A DNA stretch of 64,000 nt from Planococcus shixiaomingii (GCF_030413615.1 NZ_CP129236.1:1038001-1102000); one strand, 5' to 3'. Shown: positions 19,937 through 28,793, numbered from the stretch's first letter. Numbers and translations: made by a program. The notes: generated by a model not told the origin, from the letters alone.

Positions 19937-21289
19937 ATGGGATTCGAAGATACAGCTTTCCTGAGTCGCATATTGACTCTGATGACGCTGTCATTCCATA
20001 TTCTTTATGCAACAATCGGAGTAGGGGTTCCGCTCATGATCATGATTGCCCAATGGGTCGGAATCAAGAAAAACGATGATCATTACATTCTGATGGCACG
20101 GCGCTGGGCGCGTGGATTTGTTATTACGGTGGCAGTCGGGGTTGTAACCGGTACAATTATAGGATTGCAATTATCGCTATTGTGGCCGAATTTCATGCAA
20201 GTGGCAGGGAATGTCATTGCACTGCCGTTATTTTTAGAGACATTCGCATTTTTCTTTGAAGCGATTTTCCTTGGCATTTATTTGTACACATGGGACCGCT
20301 TTGAGGACCAACGCAAGCATTTGCTGTTGCTGATTCCAGTAGCTATTGGTGCCGCAGCATCTGCAGTCTTCATTACCGTAGTGAATTCTTTTATGAACGC
20401 ACCGCAAGGGTTTGAAGTATTGAATGGCCAAATGGTTAATATACAGCCATTGCTTGCAATATTCAATCCCGCTATGCCGACAAAAGTGGCGCACGTTGTA
20501 GCGACTGCTTTCATGACTTGTGCATTTTTATTGGCTTCTATTGCGGCACTTCGCATACTCAGTGGTTCAACGCATGTTTATCATAAAAAAGCGTTATTTT
20601 TAATGATGAAATTAGGATTTGTATTTTCCATTGCCACTGCATTGATCGGCGATTTCTCCGGAAAATACTTGGCAGAATACCAGCCGGAAAAATTGGCTGC
20701 TGCAGAGTGGCACTTTGAAACAGAAGCAAATGCGGGGTTGGTCATGTTTGGGGTTCTTGACGGGGATGAAGTTAAGTATGCCATTAAGATTCCATATGCG
20801 CTTAGCATTTTGGCGCACGGCCTTCCTGGTGAAGAAGTGATTGGCATCAACGAATTAAAAGCAAATGACGTTTTAATTCCGCCCCTCTGGATTCATTACC
20901 TGTTTGATACGATGGTCACAATCGGCATGAGCTTAGCAGCCCTATCTTTTGTTTATGTAGTGGCTGCATGGCGTGGCTGGTCGTTCATCCAGGCAAAATG
21001 GTTCCGTGTGCTGTTGCTCTTGGGCGGCCCGCTTGCCCTTGTGGCAATAGAGGCCGGTTGGTGGTTCACGGAAGTCGGACGACAGCCATGGATTCTTAAC
21101 GGCATTATGAAAACGCAAGATGCAGCAACAACAAGCGGCAATGTTGATTTGATGATTATCTTATTTGCTGGGCTGTATTTCATTTTGGGAGTCGGTACAA
21201 TTGTGGTCTTGACTCGGATGTACCGACGCAATCCGGTTGAGCAGGAGTTGGCAGACCGGGAAGCTCAAAAAGGCGGTGAACAAGGATGA
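19937..21289 (+). CDS. cydA: Cytochrome bd ubiquinol/menaquinol oxidase subunit I
   Basis: Subunit I of a bd-type quinol oxidase: it oxidises menaquinol and reduces O2 at the membrane without proton pumping. The 450-residue protein has about nine membrane spans. The haem ligands are expected at His in LSFHILYATIG (residue 22) and Met/His in the middle and C-terminal spans. The Q-loop is short, as in Bacillus YthA and Geobacillus enzymes, rather than the long E. coli type. GAAAGGGG precedes the ATG, and TACAAT at 19879-19884 is a possible -10. Its stop overlaps cydB in ATGA. Confidence 0.93.
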   Translation: MGFEDTAFLSRILTLMTLSFHILYATIGVGVPLMIMIAQWVGIKKNDDHYILMARRWARGFVITVAVGVVTGTIIGLQLSLLWPNFMQVAGNVIALPLFLETFAFFFEAIFLGIYLYTWDRFEDQRKHLLLLIPVAIGAAASAVFITVVNSFMNAPQGFEVLNGQMVNIQPLLAIFNPAMPTKVAHVVATAFMTCAFLLASIAALRILSGSTHVYHKKALFLMMKLGFVFSIATALIGDFSGKYLAEYQPEKLAAAEWHFETEANAGLVMFGVLDGDEVKYAIKIPYALSILAHGLPGEEVIGINELKANDVLIPPLWIHYLFDTMVTIGMSLAALSFVYVVAAWRGWSFIQAKWFRVLLLLGGPLALVAIEAGWWFTEVGRQPWILNGIMKTQDAATTSGNVDLMIILFAGLYFILGVGTIVVLTRMYRRNPVEQELADREAQKGGEQG

Positions 21290-22314
21290 CACTTGAAATT
21301 ATAGGAATCTCGGTTCTTTGGTTATTCTTGTTCTTTTATGTCATTGTAGGATCCATTGATTTTGGCGCTGGCTTTTTTAACGCATACAGCGCCTTTACCA
21401 ACAAACAGCACATTTTGACTAAAATTATCCAACGTTATTTATCGCCGGTATGGGAAGTCACGAACGTGTTTTTCGTCTTCTTCTTTGTCGGTATGGTCGG
21501 CTTTTTCCCGCAGACCGCTTATTATTATGGTACAACACTGTTAGTTCCAGCGAGTCTGGCGCTGATCTTGTTGTCGATCCGCGGTTCGTATTACGCGTTT
21601 GCCACATACGGTGCCAAGATTAACCATCGAGGCTATATTTATATGTACGGATTATCTGGCTTGCTCTTGCCGGCAGCTCTTTCTCCAGTATTAGCCATGG
21701 CTCAAGGCGGGTTCATCAATATGGTCGACGGTTCGCCGAAACTTGATTATTGGGCACTGTTTACCAGTCCGCTGACATGGAGCATTGTAGTACTGAGTTT
21801 GACTGCGGTCCTATACATTTCCGCAGTGTTCCTGACATGGTATGCCAATAAAGCAGGAGACGTAAAAGCGACAGATTTGATGCGCAAGTATGCACTTATC
21901 TGGGCTGGCCCTGCAATCATTACGGCAACCGGCATCATCTATGAATTGCGGGCACACAACGTAGAGAATTTTAATCGCTTGCTTGATTTGTGGTGGGCGT
22001 TCGGCATATCTGCCCTGCTGTTCCTAGGAACGGTGTTCTTGATTTGGAAACGCCGGAATTACGGTTTGGCGTTTATCCTATTGGTCGGGCAATTCTTCAC
22101 TGCCTTTTTCGCCTACGGAGCATCGCATTATCCGTATCTTCTTTATCCACACTTGACGATTTACGATAGTTTTACGAATGAAGCAATGGCCATATCGTTG
22201 ATTGTCGCGTTTATTGCGGGATTGGGCTTGCTGCTTCCTTCGCTTTACTTGCTCTTCCGCTTGTTCTTGTTTGATAAGGATTATGTCAAAGGGAAATCGG
22301 ATTACCACGCATAA
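21286..22314 (+). CDS. cydB: Cytochrome bd oxidase subunit II
   Basis: The 342-residue membrane partner of CydA, with about eight to nine hydrophobic spans. The N-terminal LFLFFYVIVGSIDFGAGFF is the family signature. It starts inside the cydA stop codon (ATGA overlap) and is followed after 27 nt by the small cydS gene. It resembles YthB-type subunits in length and lack of long loops. Confidence 0.92.
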   Translation: MTLEIIGISVLWLFLFFYVIVGSIDFGAGFFNAYSAFTNKQHILTKIIQRYLSPVWEVTNVFFVFFFVGMVGFFPQTAYYYGTTLLVPASLALILLSIRGSYYAFATYGAKINHRGYIYMYGLSGLLLPAALSPVLAMAQGGFINMVDGSPKLDYWALFTSPLTWSIVVLSLTAVLYISAVFLTWYANKAGDVKATDLMRKYALIWAGPAIITATGIIYELRAHNVENFNRLLDLWWAFGISALLFLGTVFLIWKRRNYGLAFILLVGQFFTAFFAYGASHYPYLLYPHLTIYDSFTNEAMAISLIVAFIAGLGLLLPSLYLLFRLFLFDKDYVKGKSDYHA

Positions 22315-22341
22315 TAAGCAGAAGCAAAGGAGGAGACAGCT

Positions 22342-22455
22342 ATGCTGCAGAATTTCTTAATATTTTATGCACCGTTTATCGTATTATTTGGATCTGTCGC
22401 TTTTGGATTCTGGTTTTCATTGCAAGATGGGCCAGCGACAAAAGACGAGAAATAA
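22342..22455 (+). CDS. cydS: Cytochrome bd oxidase small subunit CydS
   Basis: A 37-residue single-span membrane protein starting MLQNFLIFYAPFIVLFGSVA, with the hydrophobic segment at residues 4-26 and a charged tail (TKDEK). AAGGAGGAG lies 9 nt before the ATG. In Geobacillus bd oxidase, a small CydS subunit with the same FLIFYAPF style start fills a groove in subunit I and shields a haem. Its position directly behind cydB and before the terminator makes the assignment strong. Too small for routine gene calling. Confidence 0.85.
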   Translation: MLQNFLIFYAPFIVLFGSVAFGFWFSLQDGPATKDEK

Positions 22456-22460
22456 AGAGC

Positions 22461-22492
22461 GCGCGCAGACGAATGTCTGCCGCGTTTTTTTT
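22461..22492 (+). terminator. Intrinsic terminator of cydABS
   Basis: GCAGAC (22465-22470) pairs with GTCTGC (22475-22480), extended by CGC/GCG with one bulge, followed by eight T residues. Confidence 0.88.
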
Positions 22493-22536
22493 GTGTCCAG
22501 CTGTTAAGCATGAACCGGCCGCTTCCGCCTTTCATG

Positions 22537-22545
22537 TGGTATAAT
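22537..22545 (+). promoter_or_regulatory. Extended -10 promoter of rlmD
   Basis: TGGTATAAT, with no good -35 at the usual spacing; an extended -10 can work without one. It lies 27 nt before the start codon. Confidence 0.6.
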
Positions 22546-22572
22546 ACGAAAAGTTGAAATGGAGTGAACACT

Positions 22573-23937
22573 TTGAAACCAGTACAAAAAAACGATCGCT
22601 TGCTTGTGCATGTGGAGGATTTGACGCATGACGGCGCAGGTGTAGCAAAAGTAGAAGGCTATCCGCTTTTCATCCATGGCGCATTGCCAGGAGAAGATGT
22701 AGAGGTCCTCGTCTTGAAAACCTTAAAGTCCTACGGCTTTGCCAAAATGCTCGAAATAAAAAAAGCTTCACCGTTCCGTGTGGCAGCGCCTTGTCCAGTT
22801 TTTGATACGTGCGGCGGCTGCCAAATCCAGCATCTGTCTTACGAAGGGCAGATGACCTTTAAACGCAAGTTGGTCCGCGATGCCATTACGCGCATCGGAA
22901 AGTTGCCGGACGTGCCGGTCCATCCGGTCAAAGGCATGGAAAACCCGTGGCGCTATCGAAATAAATCACAGATTCCGTTTGGAACTGACAATGGCCGCGT
23001 TGTTGCAGGCTTTTATCAAACGCGTTCGCATGATATTGCCGACACCGACATCTGCCTTATCCAAACACCGGAAGCAGATGCCATCATGGCGGCTTTGAAA
23101 AAGAATTTGCCAGCTATGGGCATTGAACCTTATGAAGAAGAGACTCACCGCGGCATGCTTCGCCACGTAGTGGTCCGCAAAGGGCGGGCGACTGGCGAGA
23201 TTATGGTCGTTCTTGTGACGAAGAAAAAGAAATTCCCACAGGCGGAAAAGGCGATTGAACTGATCCGGACGCTTGTGCCGGAAGTGACGTCTATCGTCCA
23301 AAACGTCAACAGCGAAAAAACCAATGTCATTTTTGGCAATGAAACCGTGACGCTTTGGGGCAATGACGTTATCGAAGACCGGATCGGAGATGTTCGTTTT
23401 GAAATTTCCGCTCGTTCTTTCTATCAAATCAACCCGATACAAACTGAAGTTCTCTATGGACAGGCCATGGACTATGCCCAGTTGACAGGCAATGAAACCG
23501 TAATCGATGCATATTGCGGGATCGGGACGATTTCCTTGTTCCTGGCCCAGCAAGCCAAATTCGTCATGGGCGTCGAGATCGTGCCGCAGGCGATTGAAGA
23601 TGCCAAACGCAACGCTGAACTCAATGGTTTTACAAATACCTTATTTGAAGCAGGTCCGGCAGAGCAGGTCATTCCGCGCTGGTATAAGGAAGGCAAGACA
23701 GCAGACGTTCTGATGGTCGATCCGCCTCGTAAAGGCTGTGACGAACAGCTGCTGAGAACCATTTTAAAACAGCGTCCGAAGCGCGTGGTCTATGTATCCT
23801 GCAACCCGGCAACGCTTGCGCGTGACTTGCGCATACTGGAAGACGGCGGCTACCGCACCAAAGAAGTGCAGCCTGTCGACATGTTCCCGCAGTCGACGCA
23901 TTGTGAAGCGGTGGCTTGGCTGGAACTAGCCGAATAA
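22573..23937 (+). CDS. rlmD: 23S rRNA (uracil-5)-methyltransferase RlmD/RlmCD (YefA/YerS type)
   Basis: A 454-residue SAM-dependent enzyme of the TrmA/RumA family that makes m5U in 23S rRNA; the Bacillus relative RlmCD modifies U747 and U1939. It has an N-terminal TRAM domain (LVHVEDLTHDGAGVAKV), the Fe-S cluster cysteines (CPVFDTCGGCQIQH plus C in DTDICLIQ), SAM motif DAYCGIGTISLFL, VDPPRKGCDEQ and the catalytic Cys in VYVSCNPATLARDL. The start is probably TTG at 22573 since GGAGTGA lies 6-8 nt before it; GTG at 22564 is the alternative. A paralog lies at 52968. Confidence 0.93.
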   Translation: MKPVQKNDRLLVHVEDLTHDGAGVAKVEGYPLFIHGALPGEDVEVLVLKTLKSYGFAKMLEIKKASPFRVAAPCPVFDTCGGCQIQHLSYEGQMTFKRKLVRDAITRIGKLPDVPVHPVKGMENPWRYRNKSQIPFGTDNGRVVAGFYQTRSHDIADTDICLIQTPEADAIMAALKKNLPAMGIEPYEEETHRGMLRHVVVRKGRATGEIMVVLVTKKKKFPQAEKAIELIRTLVPEVTSIVQNVNSEKTNVIFGNETVTLWGNDVIEDRIGDVRFEISARSFYQINPIQTEVLYGQAMDYAQLTGNETVIDAYCGIGTISLFLAQQAKFVMGVEIVPQAIEDAKRNAELNGFTNTLFEAGPAEQVIPRWYKEGKTADVLMVDPPRKGCDEQLLRTILKQRPKRVVYVSCNPATLARDLRILEDGGYRTKEVQPVDMFPQSTHCEAVAWLELAE

Positions 23938-24017
23938 TCGTAATTTAAACTTGTTTTTCTACGCAGCATTTATTAAGATGTGACGTAGGAATAGCTAATT
24001 CAATAGTTGCTGAAATA

Positions 24018-24075
24018 GGAAAGCAGACAATTTAGTAGTGCGGACATGTACTTTCTAAATCATCTGCTTTTGCTT
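24018..24075 (+). terminator. Long hairpin terminator after rlmD
   Basis: AAAGCAGA..ATTTAG (24020-24035) pairs with CTAAAT..TCTGCTTT (24055-24070) with two central mismatches, followed by TGCTTT. The loop is about 19 nt. Confidence 0.6.
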
Positions 24076-24099
24076 TGAAACGAGAGGATTTGAAATTAA

Positions 24100-25092
24100 A
24101 TGAAAGAAAACTTTTGGCAAGATTTACCGAAGCCATTTTTCGTACTTGCACCAATGGAAGATGTGACGGATGTTGTTTTTCGCCATGTCGTAAGCGAAGC
24201 AGGCAGACCGGATGTATTTTTCACTGAGTTTACAAATACAGAAAGCTATTGCCATCCAGAAGGCATGAAAAGCGTGCGTGGCCGTTTGCTGTTTACGGAA
24301 GACGAACAGCCGATGGTGGCACATATATGGGGGGATAAACCCGAATTTTTCCGCCAAATGAGCATTGGTATGGCGGAATTAGGATTTAAAGGCATTGATA
24401 TTAACATGGGCTGCCCGGTGCCGAATGTCGCATCAAGAGGCAAAGGGAGCGGTCTTATCCTTCGCCCGGAAGCTGCTGCAGAAATTATCCAGGCTGCAAA
24501 AGCGGGAGGGCTGCCTGTCAGCGTGAAAACGCGGCTTGGCTACTCAGAACTAGAAGAGTGGCGAGATTGGCTGACGCATATCTTCAAACAGGATATTGCC
24601 AACCTTTCGATTCATTTGCGCACGAGAAAAGAAATGAGCCAAGCGGATGCGCATTGGGAACTCATTCCGGAGATTAAAAAATTGCGTGACCAAGTGGCAC
24701 CGAATACGATGCTGACAATCAATGGCGACATTCCTGACCGGGAAACCGGCCTGAAGCTCGTTGAACAATACGGCGTCGATGGAGTGATGATCGGGCGCGG
24801 TATTTTTAAAAATCCGTTCGCTTTTGAAAAAGAACCGAAAGAACACAGCAGCAAAGAATTACTTGATCTTTTAAAACTGCACCTTGATCTTCATGACCAC
24901 TATTTGGAAGAATTGCCGCGCTCAATTACTGGGCTTCACCGGTTCTTCAAAATATACGTCAAAGGATTCCGAGGGGCAGGCGAACTAAGAAATCAGTTGA
25001 TGAACACAAAGTCGACGGATGAAGTGCGGGCTCTGCTTGATAATTTGGACCTTGACTCAAGCAATGCCGAAAATTTGATGGACGTAAAATGA
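24100..25092 (+). CDS. tRNA-dihydrouridine synthase
   Basis: A 330-residue FMN enzyme that reduces uridines in the tRNA D-loop with NADPH. The TIM barrel starts [12 protein letters not shown] (FMN phosphate region), contains the catalytic Cys in [20 protein letters not shown], the VKTRLGY motif, [10 protein letters not shown] with the His and the C-terminal phosphate site [14 protein letters not shown] helical tRNA-binding domain follows. It is close to the Bacillus Dus family; which of the dus paralogs it represents cannot be told from the sequence alone. GAGAGGA precedes the ATG. It lies next to an rRNA methyltransferase. Confidence 0.93.
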   Translation: MKENFWQDLPKPFFVLAPMEDVTDVVFRHVVSEAGRPDVFFTEFTNTESYCHPEGMKSVRGRLLFTEDEQPMVAHIWGDKPEFFRQMSIGMAELGFKGIDINMGCPVPNVASRGKGSGLILRPEAAAEIIQAAKAGGLPVSVKTRLGYSELEEWRDWLTHIFKQDIANLSIHLRTRKEMSQADAHWELIPEIKKLRDQVAPNTMLTINGDIPDRETGLKLVEQYGVDGVMIGRGIFKNPFAFEKEPKEHSSKELLDLLKLHLDLHDHYLEELPRSITGLHRFFKIYVKGFRGAGELRNQLMNTKSTDEVRALLDNLDLDSSNAENLMDVK

Positions 25093-25168
25093 TCTGATTG
25101 CATAGGGGTTGTCACCTCTAATCAAGGCATCATGAAACTGCAGCTTGACTGGAATTGGCATACTAAGA

Positions 25169-25208
25169 AGAACCGGAGAATCGCTACTGATTCTCCGGTT
25201 CTTTTTTT
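25169..25208 (+). terminator. Strong terminator after dus
   Basis: A perfect 14-bp stem AGAACCGGAGAATC/GATTCTCCGGTTCT (25169-25182 with 25189-25202) followed by a T-run. Confidence 0.92.
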
Positions 25209-25308
25209 ATTGACAGAAAAATTAATCAATCAAAACAAAACAGCGTGTATACTTGAATAAAAAGAAGTTCTTTCTTGCTTATAAGCACATGAAAAGGGGC
25301 GTGGAACC

Positions 25309-26073
25309 ATGATCATTTTCAAAAAGCTGTATTTTCAAGCGACCAATCTTTCATGGCTGGTTTTAACCGCCTGTACAGCCGTATTGATTATTTTTAGCAC
25401 AATTTGCTTGCCGTTGATCGAACCGGAAACATTTACAAGTTACTTGGATGCCTTATGGTTCACGATGACAACCATGCTGACGGTCGGCTACGGGGATTTG
25501 TTTCCAACGACTGGCGCAGGAAGAATTTTCACGATCCTTTTCTTGTACGTCATCGGAATCGGGTTGTTTGCTTCTTTTATTGGCAAAGCGGTGGATAGTT
25601 TAACGTTATACAGACGGCAAAAAGAAAGAGGGGATTTGATGTTCGAGGGAAAAAAACATATTGTGATCATTGACTGGTCACATAAAGCGGAAAATGCAAT
25701 GAAGGAAATATTGGAACGGGACTCGAAAGTGGAAATTGTGGTCATTGACACCATTGAAAAAGCGAAACAAGTAAATGAGCGCATTCACTTTATCCGGGGA
25801 CGAGCCACGGATAGTGATGTGCTGCGAAAAGCAAATGCACAACACGCCAAAGCGGTGCTGATCTTCTCCGATGATAAAATCGAAGACCAAATACTTGCTG
25901 ACGGCAAATCGCTGATGATTGCATGTGCAGTTGAACGCATCTCACCGGGTGTCCATACGACAGTTGAAATCGAGAGAGAAGAGCACATCTTGAATTTTTC
26001 GCACATTAAAGTGGATAATTTCATTTTGTCAAATGCCACAATCGCAAAACTGGCAGTCGATTCGATTTTCTAA
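25309..26073 (+). CDS. Two-span potassium channel with RCK (TrkA-N) domain
   Basis: A 254-residue membrane protein like Bacillus YugO. It has two membrane segments (residues 17-36 and 72-93) around a pore loop with the K+ selectivity filter TVGYGD at residues 58-63, then a cytosolic RCK domain (from about residue 112) that normally binds a nucleotide or ligand and gates the pore. The first Rossmann strand reads IVIIDWSHKAENAM where most RCK domains have GxGxxG, so NAD binding is doubtful, though the acidic VVIDTIEKA at the end of strand 2 is kept. AAGGGGC precedes the ATG. Monocistronic. Confidence 0.87.
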   Translation: MIIFKKLYFQATNLSWLVLTACTAVLIIFSTICLPLIEPETFTSYLDALWFTMTTMLTVGYGDLFPTTGAGRIFTILFLYVIGIGLFASFIGKAVDSLTLYRRQKERGDLMFEGKKHIVIIDWSHKAENAMKEILERDSKVEIVVIDTIEKAKQVNERIHFIRGRATDSDVLRKANAQHAKAVLIFSDDKIEDQILADGKSLMIACAVERISPGVHTTVEIEREEHILNFSHIKVDNFILSNATIAKLAVDSIF

Positions 26074-26127
26074 GTTGCAGTCTGCCAATTAGTGAATTTA
26101 GAGAGGATTACAAATTTCATTTTAAAG

Positions 26128-26154
26128 GTTTTAGGGGGTGGAGGAAGGGGGTAA
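26128..26154 (+). promoter_or_regulatory. Candidate sigma-B promoter for the FbpA-family gene
   Basis: GTTTTA (26128-26133), a 15-nt spacer and GGGTAA (26149-26154). The spacer is purine-rich, so chance similarity is possible. Confidence 0.35.
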
Positions 26155-26194
26155 TAGATACGTAGAAACGTTGAACAAGGAGAGAAAGAACATC

Positions 26195-26347
26195 ATGGAG
26201 CACCAAATACCGGAATCGAAATTTGAAGATAAGCGGTCAGTTATCATTGAAGATCTTGTTGCACAAAACGTCTTTAAAATTGATGGCAGGCAACTATACG
26301 AATTGTCCCTTTACGAATTGATGAAAACCTATACAGACAAAAATTAA
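26195..26347 (+). CDS. FbpA-family small protein
   Basis: A 50-residue protein. Its C-terminal half, IIEDLVAQNVFKIDGRQLYELSLYELM, fits the FbpA (Fur-regulated basic protein) family pattern of a helix, a K-x-D/N turn and YELSL-ELE. In Bacillus the Fbp proteins assist the small RNA FsrA in iron-sparing control. The frame is open from 26138, but AAGGAGAG at 26178-26185 sets the start at 26195. Unlike the name, this one is not basic, and I see no Fur box upstream. Terminator follows at once. Confidence 0.72.
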   Translation: MEHQIPESKFEDKRSVIIEDLVAQNVFKIDGRQLYELSLYELMKTYTDKN

Positions 26348-26369
26348 GCCGGTGCATTCCGGCTTTTTT
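26346..26369 (+). terminator. Terminator after the FbpA-family gene
   Basis: AAGCCGG pairs with CCGGCTT, followed by a T-run; it overlaps the stop codon. Confidence 0.88.
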
Positions 26370-26412
26370 CAATGGATAAATTTTTCGCGATTAATAGATG
26401 GGAGGAACAAAC

Positions 26413-27864
26413 ATGCATCAGAAAAAGTTAGAAGAATATCGACTGACAAAATTAGATGAAATGACGATTGCTGAAATGCAGAAAGAACTTGCTGAAGGGC
26501 ATATTACTTCGGAAGAACTGATCTTGATGTACCTGGAAAACATCTCTCTTCGTGATTCCAATACGAGTGCCGTTTTGGAACTAAATCCAGATGCCTTGCA
26601 AATTGCGCAAGCGCTCGATTTTGAACGCAAGCTTAAAGGACCTCGTTCGGCCTTGCACGGCATTCCGATATTAGTGAAAGACACAATGGACACCGCAGAC
26701 AAAATGCACACGAGTGCCGGTTCCCTTGCTTTAAAAGACCATTATGCATTAAAAGATGCCAATGTGGTAAAAAAGCTGCGCGAAGCGGGAGCCATTATTT
26801 TAGGGAAAACGAATATGACAGAATGGGCAAACTTCATGTCCGATAAACTGACCAACGGCTACAGTTCAAGAGGCGGCCAAACAAAAAATCCATATGGAGC
26901 ATTTGACGTAGGAGGATCCAGTTCAGGTTCCGCTGCTGCGGTTGCTTCAAATTTGGCTGCAGCAGCTCTTGGCACAGAAACATCGGGTTCAATCGTGGAT
27001 CCTGCGGCGCAAAATAATTTGGTTGGCATTAAACCGACGATGGGTCTGATTGGGCGCACCGGCATTATTCCGATTTCCCACACGCAAGATGTTCCGGGGC
27101 CTCTCGCACGGACGGTAGAAGATGCGGTGGCTGTATTTGCATCGTTGATCGCTGTTGATCCGGACGATCCGATTACGTTGCAAGCAGAACCGTTTGAAAA
27201 ATACAATTGGTCCATCCACTTTAAGAAGGATGGCTTGCAGGGAGTAAAGTTAGGCGTGGCGAGAGGGTTATTTGAAGACAGCATATCCAAAGAGCAACTG
27301 GCTTTGTTTGAAGATGCGCTCGAAAAAATGAAGGCGTGCGGTGCGGAAATCATCGACAACGTCGACCTTGGCGCAGACCAGGAAGATTTGGGATTTGCGG
27401 TACTGCTGCATGAATTCAAGGCAGACTTGAATGCGTATTTAGGGAAATCCAATCCTTTAAATCCGATCCGCTCATTAGAAGACGTTATTGCGTATAACAA
27501 CAAACATCCAAAGGAAATGCTGCCTTTCGGCCAAAACTTGCTTGAACAAGCCAATATGACGACCGGCAAACTGAACGAAAGGGAATATATTGAAGCGCTT
27601 GAACGAAACCGCTTTTTAGCTGCGGAACAGGGAATAGCCGATACGTTGAAGCAAGTCGGAGCGGATGCACTTGTGTTGCCGCAAGCTTTTGGCTGCAATA
27701 TCAACGCGGCGGCGGGCTTTCCAGCCGTAGCCGTTCCTTATCGTATTTCGGAGACGGGGGAACCGTTTGGCATCATGTTTACTGCCCAAGCTTTCAGCGA
27801 CCCACAGCTGATTGAATATGCTTATGCATTTGAACAAGCAACAAAAGGGCGTACAAAACCATAA
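26413..27864 (+). CDS. Amidase signature family protein
   Basis: A 483-residue amidase of the same fold as GatA, with the Lys in ILVKDTMDTAD, the Ser-rich GGSSSGSAAAVASNLAAAALG and the nucleophile region TETSGSIVDPAAQ. It lacks GatB/GatC partners and stands alone, so it is probably a hydrolase for small amides or peptides rather than a tRNA enzyme; the substrate cannot be read from sequence. The frame opens at 26398 but GGAGGA at 26401-26406 places the start at ATG 26413. It converges on the TetR gene with a shared terminator. Confidence 0.88.
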   Translation: MHQKKLEEYRLTKLDEMTIAEMQKELAEGHITSEELILMYLENISLRDSNTSAVLELNPDALQIAQALDFERKLKGPRSALHGIPILVKDTMDTADKMHTSAGSLALKDHYALKDANVVKKLREAGAIILGKTNMTEWANFMSDKLTNGYSSRGGQTKNPYGAFDVGGSSSGSAAAVASNLAAAALGTETSGSIVDPAAQNNLVGIKPTMGLIGRTGIIPISHTQDVPGPLARTVEDAVAVFASLIAVDPDDPITLQAEPFEKYNWSIHFKKDGLQGVKLGVARGLFEDSISKEQLALFEDALEKMKACGAEIIDNVDLGADQEDLGFAVLLHEFKADLNAYLGKSNPLNPIRSLEDVIAYNNKHPKEMLPFGQNLLEQANMTTGKLNEREYIEALERNRFLAAEQGIADTLKQVGADALVLPQAFGCNINAAAGFPAVAVPYRISETGEPFGIMFTAQAFSDPQLIEYAYAFEQATKGRTKP

Positions 27865-27865
27865 T

Positions 27866-27901
27866 AAAAAGGCAAAGCCAATAGCGGGCTTTGCCTTTTT
27901 A
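27866..27901. terminator. Bidirectional terminator between amidase and tetR
   Basis: A 14-bp perfect stem AAAAAGGCAAAGCC/GGCTTTGCCTTTTT with A- and T-runs on both sides serves both convergent genes. It overlaps the tetR stop codon. Confidence 0.92.
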
Positions 27902-28759
27902 TGGTTTTTGAAGGTGCTTCCAGACTTTTTCAAGCAACACCACAAGCGCGTTTTCATGCAACGGAGAATTTGCCAATGTCGATAGGACACTCTCGCAAAT
28001 TAATTTTCTTGGGTTGCCACTGCTTAACTCTTCTGCTAAAAAAGTGACGAGCTGTTTGGTATCGGCATCTTCTTCATCCAACAGTTCAGCGTGCGCACTT
28101 AATTGGCGGCTCAATAGGTCGAATGAAATAATTTCGGCTGGTATGTCAGCAATTAGTTTCTTTTCTTGGATAAACCTGTCGCCGGACTCTATTTGTTTGG
28201 TGATGGCCGAACTCAAACGTCTAATGATAAAAGCTGCCAGCTCAGCTGTAGGCAATTCATCGGAGGAACTTATTTTCCACATATGAACCAGTTGCTGAAT
28301 AGAGCCATGGGTGATAGCGGCATTTTCCAAAGCATAAGGTTCTGCCTGTTCGCCGAATAAATCAACAATCCGTGAAGAAATCCATTCTAATTCAGTCACA
28401 TAGGAGTGCCTTGAGAATTTCTTCAACTCTTCGTCCTGTGAATAAAATATACTTTCGTACAAAGCGAATAAGTTTTTTTCCCTATTGAGTTGGATGCGGA
28501 TGCGCAATTGCTCAGCCAGTACTTCCGGATCGTTTACCGCTTTGCCGACAGCGGCAGCCATCCGCTTTTGGCGGATTTCACTGGCGATGGATTCCATGAT
28601 CGCTATTAGGCATTCGCTTTTAGAAGTGAAGTAATTATAGAAAGTGCCTTTTGAAACGCCGGCTTCGTCAAGAATGTCTTGAATGGAAGTCGCATTATAG
28701 CCTTTATTAATGAACAAAGAATAAGCTGCGTTAATGAGATTTTGCTTTTTAGAATTCAT
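27899..28759 (-). CDS. TetR/AcrR family transcriptional regulator
   Basis: A 286-residue repressor. The N-terminal helix-turn-helix is typical (residues 5-48: LINAAYSLFINKGYNATSI, then ILDEAGVSKGTFYNYFTSKSE). The C-terminal ligand and dimer domain is longer than the usual 190-220 residue total, with roughly 70 extra residues. AAAGGTGAAG precedes the ATG. It is divergent from the MFS efflux gene at 28926, and two inverted copies of one 13-nt motif lie between them, around its own promoter. The simplest reading is autoregulation and drug-induced control of the pump; the inducer is unknown. Confidence 0.88.
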   Translation of the reverse strand: MNSKKQNLINAAYSLFINKGYNATSIQDILDEAGVSKGTFYNYFTSKSECLIAIMESIASEIRQKRMAAAVGKAVNDPEVLAEQLRIRIQLNREKNLFALYESIFYSQDEELKKFSRHSYVTELEWISSRIVDLFGEQAEPYALENAAITHGSIQQLVHMWKISSSDELPTAELAAFIIRRLSSAITKQIESGDRFIQEKKLIADIPAEIISFDLLSRQLSAHAELLDEEDADTKQLVTFLAEELSSGNPRKLICESVLSTLANSPLHENALVVLLEKVWKHLQKP

Positions 28760-28775
28760 TTTTTCTTCACCTTTA

Positions 28776-28788
28776 TACTATCAGTCTA
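28776..28788. promoter_or_regulatory. Operator site 1 for the TetR regulator
   Basis: TACTATCAGTCTA, which is the inverted match (12 of 13) of site 2 at 28829-28841. It lies just downstream of the tetR -10, over the likely transcription start. Confidence 0.65.
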
Positions 28789-28793
28789 GTGCC

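Noticed and set aside
25210..25253. TTGACA and TATACT ahead of the potassium channel gene as a promoter
   Set aside because: They are 32 nt apart, far beyond the 16-18 nt spacing needed; TTGACA at 25210 also belongs to the terminator tail of the previous gene.
26413..27864. A second GatA subunit
   Set aside because: It has the amidase signature, but no GatB or GatC partner nearby and diverges outside the catalytic core; a stand-alone amidase is more likely.
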